64,000 bases of DNA from Pseudopithomyces maydicus (lineage: Eukaryota; Ascomycota; Dothideomycetes; Pleosporales; Didymosphaeriaceae). The stretch lies in the NCBI GenBank assembly GCA_026873275.1, contig JANTUC010000005.1, positions 124,001-188,000 on the forward strand, written 5' to 3'. A program made the translations under genes and the position numbers. The stretch's first letter is position 1; every line of letters starts with the position of its first letter. Positions 46,936 to 56,416 of this stretch are shown one piece after another. The notes under the pieces are model-generated. The model saw only the letters and a list, made by a program, of their open reading frames with translations. It ran no database searches and had not been told where the DNA came from.

Positions 46936-48489
46936 TTGGAAGGGTTGTTGTACCAAAACTTACGGTAAAGACATTCGAAAACCGGAAGACTGGAAAACTA
47001 AAAACCCAAGTAGGAGATTAGAAACGGGAAAATTGAAAAACTGAAAAAAGGGAAAGCGGGAAACCTGGGAAGCTAGAAAGCTCGAAGCGGCATCTCAAAG
47101 GCGCTCCTACTGTTATTGATTGAATCTTCCTAATCCTGGAGAAATGTAGTGTAAGTCTCGACCGGTAGTTGGACGTGTTTGCAAAGGCATTCGATAGTAG
47201 GTGGACGTACCATGCCCGGCCTGAGGAGAACCCTCTTGGAGTGGTAATGCCTTGGCCAAAAAGACGTAAGTCGACCTGTAGGACAAGCTTGACTCTGCCC
47301 ATCCTTCGTGTGTAGAAGAAGCAATCGCAAGCAGAAGAATTCGATGCCCATCCAATCACTGGACGGTAGCGGAAGCCCTATATTCCGGTTGGAATTAAGA
47401 TGTATGTAGAAGGTTTTCGAAAACTGCTGGCAATTGTTCGTCTTGAGCTGGTGCACGGTATACCTGCTCATGGCAGAAGCCGAAATCTGACTGAACACTC
47501 TGTCCCTAAATTGACGGCAGTGCAACTGCGCTGATCAAATTTCCGACCCGCATCATGTCAATTGCCATGGATGAGTTTCTTTGGTGATTCTTACCGTGCA
47601 AGATAATCTCTCGGTAGCTGTACGCCATTCTTAGTTTTGGGAATCGCGGATCGTTCAGGACCTCAATCGTAGAAAAACGTCTACATAGTGGCTGTACGTT
47701 GTCTGTCTCTTTGGCGTGTGCCACGATGTTTCTACCATAAGGGTTTTCCTATCGTTGTCGAAGTTGATTCCCAGAAAAAAATATTCTAGTCCCTATCTAT
47801 GGAGTTATCCATGAGAACATCAATCGAGAAACACCGTTTACCTGGTTCAAGACATTGACTACTTTTGAGAAGTATACGCCCCAACGCGAGAGCTTTCTTT
47901 TCGCGGACGAACTAGGTATGGAACGAGTGAAGCCAAATGGTGCATAATAGATGCCTACATCCTATTCAAATAGTCTTGAATGTGACTCGCTAATGTCATT
48001 TGTGACGAAGTCCATATCACTACTTCCTACGACTTCCACAGTGTCGCCGCGATATTGCAGTATCTCCACGACACCATTACGGATTCTGTAATCGTAATTA
48101 GCCCTGCGTTCGTTGTCAGGTATCGACGGCGGGAGAAGCAATCTCTTCATAATGAAGAGTCAGGCTTTGGACGATACATAGATACACCAACGCTATAGAG
48201 CGGAGCTCCCCAGTAATACACAAATAAATGAGGCTAGTTCGTAACCTGAGTAATGTGCATATAGAATAAGCAGTTAGGTACACAGTCAGGATTGAAGGCG
48301 TGTGGTATTCGTGCTCTCCAATCATTGGACGCCTCATATGTTGTGCCATCCGCTCCGCCACCTGAGGCACGATTCTGGTCAGGGGATTCAACGGGATGAT
48401 AAATCGCCTCGTGCCGAAGTCAGTTCATTCCGCAAAACATCGAATTGTCTCACCTTTTCCCTCTACATTGGGCAGGCTGGGTGGTGGCC

Positions 48490-49246
48490 ATGCACCCCAT
48501 CCACGCCATCATCGACGCCCAGACACCTCAGGCGCAGGATGCCATCACCGAAAGATGGAAGGTTTCCACGCTCTCGACTCTGAATAGCGTCATCTACATC
48601 GTAAGCTCGTGCTGTACTCCTGCCTTCCTTACATCTTCGACATCACTCCGAGCACAGCCTGTACATCACGCGTGCTGATTATTCCAGGGTGCGATCCTTT
48701 CCGCCGTCATCGTCGGTGCCTTCAGCTGGCCGCAGCTCGAAAAAGCCCCTCGGTTGCTGTCAGCATGATCAGAGCCTTATGGTATTCAGGCTTGATACTC
48801 TAGGTGACTGCTGTATGCATTGGGCTTTGCCAGAGCGTGTTCCTGGCGCGCATAAGTTGCACAGCGAACGGCAACCACTTACTACGCGACCTTTTAATCG
48901 AAAAGACCCCGAACGGGAAGCTCAAGCCTCGACAGATTCAGTGCTTAGTTTGGATGCTAGCTGTAGGGCTGTTGGAGTGGAGTGTCTATCTATGGTTGGG
49001 TGGGTTCTTGGTCTTCCTTTGGGAAACTACGAGAATGAGAAGGCCAGAGCAGAGCAGGGGAGATATTGCGGTAAGAAACTCGATTCTATCGAACACACGC
49101 TGCAGGAATAATTGAGTGACCTTAATCAGGTGGCTGTTATATGCGTGATTGCGTTTCTCTGCGCGGTATGTTGCTATGTGTTAGCCATGGTAGACATCTG
49201 GTATCGAGTGTGGAAAAACAGGAAGTGGATATTCATGACGAAGTAA
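48490..49246 (+). pseudogene. four-helix membrane protein, broken by a frameshift and an in-frame TAG
   Basis: Exons 48490-48600, 48688-49070 and 49130-49246, with GT-AG introns of 87 and 59 bp. It starts MHPIHAIIDAQTPQAQ and has four hydrophobic helices: GAILSAVIVGAFSW; ALWYSGLIL with VTAVCIGLCQSVFLA; LVWMLAVGLLEWSVYLWLGGF; and VAVICVIAFLCAVCCYVLAM. The short C-terminal tail is basic. Family unknown; the layout matches small fungal membrane proteins of unknown function. Exon 2 needs one base inserted near the CCCC at 48746-48749. It then meets TAG at 48801-48803 directly before the conserved VTAVCIG block. A CAG-to-TAG change there would be a CpA-to-TpA (RIP-type) mutation, and the gene lies in a RIP-mutated zone, so I call it a pseudogene. 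Confidence 0.6.
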
Positions 49247-49787
49247 AAGTTAATCTGTGTTGAGAAAACATTAAAATGTTTTGTAATCTATCTTTCTTCG
49301 TGTTGTGTTCTCCAGTTGGTTCTATTAACTACCTATGGTACAGCTGATCGCCTCAAGGATTATTGTGTAAGGTTATCTTTCTCCTAGTTACAGTCTTCTT
49401 CTGTTCACATTATCATGCACAGATTTAGTTTCCCAAAACAAAAATTATCCACACAGAATCAATACTTTCCTTGATTTGACCTTTGGCTGGAGTCGGCATG
49501 ACTTGTCCAGGTCCTTACAATGGTAATCGAATAACTGACGACAATAAAAAAAACTGATGTTTTTTCAGTTGTGCTCATGCTATATCAAGAAATCATCTTT
49601 CATAGTTGCTTTTATCATTGAAATGGATAAGTCAACCTTCAGGATATATACATCGTCACTAGATAGGCTAATGGTAGACAAAATAAAGAAGGTAACCAGA
49701 GTACGCTAGAATAGCCAATCTCCATATAATCACATCCTCAGTACATCTCCAATCCCCACCTTCCGGCCTCCAAAACAAACCCCCCAC
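49247..49787. other. AT-rich intergenic with repeat relic
   Basis: Holds copy C of dispersed repeat 1. No gene seen. Confidence 0.6.
49465..49535 (+). repeat. dispersed repeat family 1, copy C
   Basis: Contains CTTTGGCTGGAGTCGGCATG identical to copy A, then GACTTGTCCAGG (copy A: GACCTGTACAGG), and TTACAATGGTAAT (copy A: TTACGACGTTAAT). Confidence 0.8.
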
Positions 49788-50392
49788 TCACACCGCCCCA
49801 TCCGGATGCGTAGGATCCACCCACTTAATCTCCACCGGCGCCTCCACGGGCTCCAACCCCGGCAAATTGACCGCCACAGCCTCACTATCGCTCCTCATCA
49901 ACACACACTCCAGCTCCTCGTCATCCCTCGCATTGATCTCCTGATGCGGCACATACGGCGGCACGAAGATGAAATCCCCGGGCCCGGCCTCCGCCGTGAA
50001 CTCCAGCTTCTCGCCCCACCGCATGCGCGCCCGCCCCTTCACCACGTAGATGACCGACTCGAGGTGCCCGTGGTGATGGGCGCCCGTCTTGGCCCCCGCG
50101 TGGATGTTCACGGTGCCGGCCCAGATCTTGGAGGCGCCGACGCGCGCGAAGTCGATGGCGGCCGCGCGGTTCATGCCCGGTGTGGAGTGGGCGCCGCCGA
50201 CGGGGAGAGGGAGTTGGAGGGGATGACGCGGACGCCGGTGGTTTTCCAGGCGTCGGTTGGGACGGGAGGAGGGTGGGAGTGGTCGTGGGAGTGATCATGG
50301 GAATGGTCGTGAGGGTGGGAGTGGGTATGTTCATGAGCATGCTCATGCGTATCATCTTTCACCCCCTCACCAGCTCTTTGTTCTCCCGACAT
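49788..50392 (-). CDS. cupin-fold protein with His-rich leader, one-base break
   Basis: Two frames make one protein. The leader starts at ATG 50392 (MSGEQRAGEGVKDD), has about 14 His in some 30 residues (alternating HEH/HSH/HDH) and ends VIPSNSL. The cupin frame (MNRAAAIDFARVG onward) runs to 49788. Cupin motif 1 is GAKTGAHHHGHLE..YVVKGRARMRWG and motif 2 is GDFIFVPPYVPHQEIN. The His/Glu cluster would bind a metal in the beta-barrel. The frames join if one base is missing around 50200-50215 (C-rich in the coding sense), which gives the continuous reading ..PLPVGGAHSTPGMNRAAA. No intron is needed. Single-domain cupins of this size are often small isomerases, dioxygenases or sugar/metabolite-binding proteins; the substrate is not evident. 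The His-rich leader is unusual and may bind or buffer metal. Confidence 0.8.
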
Positions 50393-52103
50393 TTCCGCGT
50401 TTGCTTCCTGGATCCACTCTTTTCAAATGAATAATGCCCCTTCAAAGATTTTTCGTTCCTCAAATGCGTGTGTACGTGCTTGTATGCGTGTATGTATGTG
50501 TACCGTGTGAATGTACGTGTATGCAGGAAGAAAGGCGCTCCGTCCTCGTAACCAAGCTCCCTATTAATCCTCCCTACCCGCATAAGCTTTTCCTAAATGA
50601 CTCTTTAGTACCTCCTCCGATGATCGGTTCAGAAATTAAAAATCCAGTACAGTATCGCAGCACGACACTGCCATGTGTTGTTGCGTGCTTGCTAAGTGGG
50701 GGGCCTGAGGTACTGAGGTGGGGTGAATGCGGGGGAAGGAAGAGCCTCGGCTGCAGACAGCCTACACGCTAGATATCGCCGGGCTTGTTTGGAGAGCAGG
50801 AAGGGGAAGGTTTGTAACGAGATAAGCTAGGTATACCATGTTTAGACTATCTGTCTGCAGGATGTGTTAAAGCTCTTCTACACGGGGATGACGGTTTATG
50901 CCACCACGCAAGCAGACGGTTTCTCGAAACGGAAGTTAGTTCATTCAGCTGATCATTCCTCAATTTCCTTCATTGAACAATCTCAGGACCTAAGCACATT
51001 GTCCCGATAACTATAGATACAACAAGATGAATAGAAGTAAGAAGCGGGATCCAACTTAGGGACATCTCGATAGAAGCATCCACCAAAATCCCGTAAGTAG
51101 CGAGAAGATACACCAGCACAGCCTGTCATCGAAAAGCCTCTCATCCCTCTTACACCAGCAAGACAACGAGAAGAAACGCTTCACCTAAATATGCACCTCA
51201 CCGCAATAAACACGCGTACATAGTGCTCAAACAAACAGGCACATCAAGCACGCATAGAAAGAGAGAAGCGCTGAACACAACTCCGAACGCAGAAGCGTGT
51301 TCTATAAGCCAAAGCAAAGCTCACGGTAGAATCAGAATATAACCACTCACCTAGACATGGGTATATCGCACCTTCGTCAAGAGTACTCACATATTGATAA
51401 GTATATATGGTAAGTATATATAATAAGTATATATATATTTCTCCCACCCACATTCATCTTACACATACATCCAACCACATCCATCTGCCACACTATCGTG
51501 CTTGTCCCACCCAGCCTATTATTATCCTGCCCTATCCCACCGCATCCCACCGCATCCCACCGCACTCCCATCCCCATTTCCACCCCAATGCCAACAAAGT
51601 CCAAAAAATACAACCGTAGAAAAGAAAAAGAAAAAGGGGGTATATAGGAATCCTCGCAAGCCAACCAGCTCCTGAAAGCGAAGAAAATCCACCTTACCAG
51701 GTACTCCGCTTGTCGTCTTTGCCTCCCTCACTCCATGCAAACGCCTGGAACGAGACAGAAAATGGAATGAGAAAGAGGAGAGGGAAAAGGGAAGGGGGAG
51801 AAGGCCGATTCCATCTCCATCCATGCGAATAGCACGCTAATAGCACGCATGCACGCACGCCAAAGCGCCGATATCACAAAAAGGGAGACAAGAAAAAGAA
51901 AAGAAAAGAGAAGAGAGAGAAGAAAAAAAAAGGGGGGGGGGGGGGGGAGTGGAAAAAGAGCCCGGAGAAATGCAAAAGCCCAAAAGCATGTCCAAAGAAA
52001 CGCAGGTGAGTGAGTGAGTGAGTGAGTCAGCAAAGGTGGAAAAACCCAGCTCGACAGCCTTGCCTTGGCCATCCATCAATCGCTATCCTCCAACTCGATG
52101 ATC
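50393..52103. other. intergenic
   Basis: 5' flank of the cupin gene and 3' flank of the SUMO ligase. Contains a G run at 51933-51948 and (GTGA)n near 52008-52027. No supported gene. Confidence 0.55.
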
Positions 52104-55100
52104 TCAACCTCTCTCGACCCGCTCTCCTTGTCTCTCTCCCTCCCCCTTCTCCAACGCACCCCTCCCCTCAGCCTCCCGATCAACCTCATGATCCACATCC
52201 GCGTCCGCATCCGCGACCCCCTCCAAAACCTCCCCCTTCACCTTCCACTCGCCATCCTCGCCCACCGTGATCGCCCTCGTGTCCTCAGCGCCCTGCCTCC
52301 TCAACTCGTCATACACGCCCTGCATGAACTCGTCGACGACCAGGTGCTGGGGTCTCGCGTCGCCGGCGCAAACGGGGCACTTCCAGTGGTCTGCGAGGGT
52401 AGCGTCGCCGTTGCGCTTGCGGGTGGCGAGGAAGGTGGCGAGGTCGAAGCACTCGAAGTGGTCGCAAGCGCGGCTGCGGACGGGGGTGGCGCACATTTTG
52501 GAGCTGAAGGCGTCGGTGATGGAGATTGTGAGGGTGGTGTTGAGGAGGAGGAGGTCGTCGTCGTCCAGAGATGCGGGTTTGAGTTTGTTGATGATGGTTT
52601 GCTTGGTGGTGGAGGCGGGGAGGCGGTTGTTTGTTAGGATGTTTTGCATGAGGGTGGTGTGGGTTTGGATGCCGAGGATTTCGATGGCGAGGCGGTAGGT
52701 TTGGTGGTGGTGCTTTTCGGTGGATTGGCGGAGGATGGCGATTTCGAGGGTGTTGTCGCCCTGCTTGACTAGGTGGGTGAGGTCGATGGGGAGATCTTTG
52801 CCGTAGTGCAGTTTCTGCCGTTGCTCCAGGCTCTTGCTATTCAGGGTGAAGTAAGAGTATGGTATCCAAGATGTGTCGGTGGACGCCCAAACATGTTCGT
52901 CAGGGTGGGCTGTAGTATTCAATTTTGCACAGCGGAGTCGAAGAAGAATGCTCTTCTCATCGACGATCCGCAATGGGGGACAGCCATCCATACGGGCCTC
53001 ATCTTTGGGGATCCTTCCAAACTGTTCGGGTGTTATGCTGAAGGTCCATTTCTCGACTTTGCGTTCAGCCCCGGCAAGGGGTTGAGGCTGTCGAATGAAA
53101 GATTGCAGATGCAGATAGAAAGGATGTGAATAATCTCTTGTTCTCATTTGCAGGGTTGCATCGCGAAGATGGGCCTGATGTAACCCAAACCGGCTAGGGT
53201 TTGCATCACGCTGATACTGAGCGCGATAACCAGGGGCAGGAAACAGTGACTTGGAAATAGGCTGGGGCACAACTGGAGCCTCTCCTTGAGATTGAAGGAC
53301 TGGGAGCCCACGCGGGAGTGGACCTGGAGGCTGCGGATGGGGCTGTGTTTGGTAGTTGGGCTGCCGAAACTGCTGGACTTGGGATAACTGCGGACGTGGC
53401 TGGTTGATCGCAAGGCGTGGCCGACCGCGGGGTCTTCCTCTTCCTCGTTGGATAGCGTTTTGAGCCGAACCAGGCGAAGGACCAGAGAATGCAGGCCGTT
53501 GCGCTGGTGGACCTTGGGTGCTGGACACAACTGGCATCCTTGGGGCAGAAGACACCATTTCTTGGGTAACCGGAGATAAAGTGCCATGTCCAGGTATGAA
53601 ACTTGTATTGTGCATGGGACGTGGGTCAAAAGTGGTAAAAGATTGACGCGGTGCCTGCTGAAAATTGGCCTGTACATTCTGCAAAGAATTGTAGGTCTCC
53701 ATCGTGAATTTTTCACGCAAACTTGCGAATAGACCAATGAAATGTTGAGTTTCTATTGCCCATCCGGCTCGTCCATCCTGGCCTTGCTGTAGTCGATTGT
53801 AAAAGCGCGTCTGAGCGTCGTGCAGTATCGTGGTCGACTCCCTCTCAAATTGGAGACGGAGCCTATCGATTCCTCGTTCGAGGCCCCATTTGGTCCACAA
53901 CCGTCTGATATTGGCGGTGAAAACTATGCGTTGGAACTGCCTAGATTTGATGCCCAGATCGTACACCATTTCATGTATTGACGGTGGCACTCCCCGCTCG
54001 TTACAATTCTTTTTCAAAGTGTGGTACGCGGCCGACCGACTCATAAGATTGAGGAAGTTATTCACGTCAGCTTGGAACTGTACCATATCACTTTGGAACA
54101 GTTGGTCGATGGGCATAGGGAATTCGATAAAGAATTGTTTGACAGCTGGCAACAATCTATGATTCCTGTCGAGGACCTCGCTGAGAAATTTCTCCGCGGC
54201 TGGCGCATGCGTACTATTAACGATAGCATGCGGCAAAAGTTCCCTATTGGTTGTAAACAGGCAGTAGAACATATGTGTGACCAGATAATGCCAGTCCCAG
54301 TCGGCGACTGCCATTTCCAGGGCTCTTATGCGCTGGAAGTCCAAGGTATGTTGCTGAAGGCCATCGAGAGACTCCTTAAACTCGAGTATACGTGCCATGC
54401 AACGATCCCGAATAAGAATCTGATCGGGCGTGACGGTCTGGATACCCACCGTTGGGTGGTTGGGCTGGGCCTGCTGAACTGATTGATCGAGTTGAGTATG
54501 ATCTGTGGGTGGCTGTTGCAGCTGACCAGTTGAATTCCGGTGTTGCGGTGGTGCCTGTCCGCCCTGTCCATCTTGCCGCTGTGTTTGAGGATGACTGGGG
54601 ACATTTTGCGGGGCCGTCTGCTGATATGGCGATATATATGGCGATTGGTTGCGGCTTCCTTGTACGAGAGCCGGACTGTTGAGTGCCGGACTGTTGATGC
54701 GACTGGTGGTCGGACTCGCGCTCTGCACCTGCCCTGCTGATTGTAGCCGTGATATCTCGCTCCCGTCCAAGTGAAAATTGAGCATGCTTGGATTTGGAGA
54801 CGTGAGCTGCGCTTGTTGGTCGATCGAGGGGCGACTGCGTTTGTTTGCCATCAGCGAGCTGCCACCTGGGGCCATGAGCCTCTTGTTAGACGGTGCGCCA
54901 GAGGCGGACACCTGTTCGTTCGAGACATTGCTGGACAAAGTGAGAGCAGCGGGCGAGGCAGTCGTGTTTGCCTGGGTCGAAGATGGGTCCAGGCCGGCAT
55001 CCTCACTCGGGGCGGGGGAGGGCAGAACCTGGGTGGGCGAGTCAAGGGTCTGGCCGTTGTGTATGTGCGACAAGACGTTGGCCAGCTGCGGGGAGGTAGA

Positions 55101-55358
55101 GTTCGATAGCGGCTGGCCATGGGTGTGGCGCGAATGTTGATGTGGCTGGGGGTGTGACTCGGGATGTGTGGCATGTGCGGCATGTGCGGGATGACTGTAC
55201 ATGGGCCTGGGATCGGCGGGAGACAGGGCTGAAGAAGTCATCCAGCTCTTCTGCCTCCCGCCCAGGTTGCCCAGGGCGAAATTGAGGGTCGCGCGCGTGG
55301 CTCTGTCCTCGCCGCTTGCTGCGGGCGGGAAACCGCGCCTGCCGCCGCGGGCGGACAT
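52104..55358 (-). CDS. MIZ/SP-RING zinc-finger protein, probable SUMO E3 ligase
   Basis: Uninterrupted frame of 1084 residues. I chose the first in-frame ATG at 55358 (MSARGGRRGFPPAAS); the open frame extends upstream only with non-ATG codons. Residues 1-340 are Gln/Pro/Ser/His-rich and disordered. Residues about 350-600 are helical, with motifs such as RCMARILEFKESL and FNRRIVF-like segments. Next comes a Gln/Pro-rich linker with a GRGRPRGRPR AT-hook-like patch (about residue 640), then a beta-rich region (PPLRIVDEKSILLRLRC, WIPYSYFTLN). The MIZ finger lies at about residues 945-1000: KMCATPVRSRACDHFECFDL, then WKCPVCAG, with Cys/His zinc ligands present. MIZ proteins transfer SUMO from Ubc9 to nuclear targets. 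The architecture is closer to Zimp/Tonalli-type than to yeast Siz/PIAS, as I see no SAP or PINIT domain. No frame break in 3.2 kb. Confidence 0.87.
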   Translation of the reverse strand: MSARGGRRGFPPAASGEDRATRATLNFALGNLGGRQKSWMTSSALSPADPRPMYSHPAHAAHATHPESHPQPHQHSRHTHGQPLSNSTSPQLANVLSHIHNGQTLDSPTQVLPSPAPSEDAGLDPSSTQANTTASPAALTLSSNVSNEQVSASGAPSNKRLMAPGGSSLMANKRSRPSIDQQAQLTSPNPSMLNFHLDGSEISRLQSAGQVQSASPTTSRINSPALNSPALVQGSRNQSPYISPYQQTAPQNVPSHPQTQRQDGQGGQAPPQHRNSTGQLQQPPTDHTQLDQSVQQAQPNHPTVGIQTVTPDQILIRDRCMARILEFKESLDGLQQHTLDFQRIRALEMAVADWDWHYLVTHMFYCLFTTNRELLPHAIVNSTHAPAAEKFLSEVLDRNHRLLPAVKQFFIEFPMPIDQLFQSDMVQFQADVNNFLNLMSRSAAYHTLKKNCNERGVPPSIHEMVYDLGIKSRQFQRIVFTANIRRLWTKWGLERGIDRLRLQFERESTTILHDAQTRFYNRLQQGQDGRAGWAIETQHFIGLFASLREKFTMETYNSLQNVQANFQQAPRQSFTTFDPRPMHNTSFIPGHGTLSPVTQEMVSSAPRMPVVSSTQGPPAQRPAFSGPSPGSAQNAIQRGRGRPRGRPRLAINQPRPQLSQVQQFRQPNYQTQPHPQPPGPLPRGLPVLQSQGEAPVVPQPISKSLFPAPGYRAQYQRDANPSRFGLHQAHLRDATLQMRTRDYSHPFYLHLQSFIRQPQPLAGAERKVEKWTFSITPEQFGRIPKDEARMDGCPPLRIVDEKSILLRLRCAKLNTTAHPDEHVWASTDTSWIPYSYFTLNSKSLEQRQKLHYGKDLPIDLTHLVKQGDNTLEIAILRQSTEKHHHQTYRLAIEILGIQTHTTLMQNILTNNRLPASTTKQTIINKLKPASLDDDDLLLLNTTLTISITDAFSSKMCATPVRSRACDHFECFDLATFLATRKRNGDATLADHWKCPVCAGDARPQHLVVDEFMQGVYDELRRQGAEDTRAITVGEDGEWKVKGEVLEGVADADADVDHEVDREAEGRGALEKGEGERQGERVERG

Positions 55359-56416
55359 GTGGGTTTGGGCTTGGGTCTGGTCCTGCGGTGTTTGAAGTGA
55401 AGTGGCCGTGAGGAGAGTCTCGCGACCAGTGTCCGTACATGCGGTTTGTCGGACGCGAGCGGCATGCTTAAGGCGGCTCTGTGTCGGGGCGTGCGGGCGG
55501 CGACAATGGTCAGGGCATTGCCAGTCGGGAAGGCGCGTCGGTGGTTGCGAGGGTGAGTGGCAGGCGCGACGGAGGCGGGGTGAAGGGCGAGCTGGAGGTG
55601 CGCAGCGCGGGTGGGATGCTGGTGTGCGGGCATGCAACGAGCAGCAAGCAGTCGGTAAGCAGCAACCTGGGATGCCAGCAAGCAGGTAGAATCGCTCCGC
55701 GCCCGGCGTCAGTTGCAAAGCGAGCTGTCGCTAATCGTCCACAAGCCATCGGCGGCGACGGCGTCTCGTGCGTCTGGGGTGTGTGTGCACAGACCCCCAA
55801 TACACGGGCGACGAGGGCCCACGACACAGAGGCTCCTCGCGCCCTGGCACGACGGGACTGGGCCTTCGCGGCAGGAATATTGGAACTCTTCCCATCGCAG
55901 GGCTCGCTCCGCGAGCAATCGAGCCCCTCCTGCCCAGCGCCCCCCGGCTGGCTGCCCACACCGGCGCGGCTCTGGCCCCGAAAGACGTCGCCTAATCAAT
56001 CAATCAATAAATGGGAGACGTGCAAGGTTCATTGAACAACATAGTAGTAATAGCACCACCCTGTTTCCCTTCTAGCACCATCCCCTTCCCCCCTCCCGGC
56101 CCATATCCCTCTCTGTCGTCCCAGACAAAGACGCCACGAGGCCCACACCAGACGCCCACGGCACCGCCAAAGCACCGCCGACGCCCCCGTCAAAGCCCGC
56201 AGACAATCGCCCACCCAACGCGACCCTGCCCCGCGCTGCCTCCTAGCTGCCCCCCCAGTAGCCACCCTCCAACGGCCGCCACGTCTCGAGCTGCCGAAGC
56301 GCCATCTTTCCCGCGCGCTGCATAATGTTCAACATTCACCACGTCCCACGGTGAACCTTGCGCCTCCTGTCTGCTCCCACCTCTGACCGCCTGCTGCCCC
56401 CTTTCCACCTTCCAGA
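55359..56416. other. divergent promoter region
   Basis: About 1.06 kb between the minus-strand SUMO ligase start and the plus-strand Boi-type gene. GC-rich, with pyrimidine-rich leader DNA from 56.1 kb. No supported gene; the open frames here have no domain. Confidence 0.6.

Larger units (their letters stand above)
45401..48489. other. AT-rich, repeat-bearing zone with degraded coding traces
   Basis: AT-rich DNA with copies of both dispersed repeats. On the minus strand, 47130-47724 and 47962-48150 hold short open frames of coding-like composition (for example a 62-codon ATG-started frame at 48150) that I cannot assign. They may be remains of one decayed gene. Confidence 0.45.

Noticed and set aside
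55359..55718. N-terminal extension of the SUMO ligase frame
   Set aside because: The extension begins at a non-ATG codon and contains no ATG before 55358. The composition is that of leader DNA.
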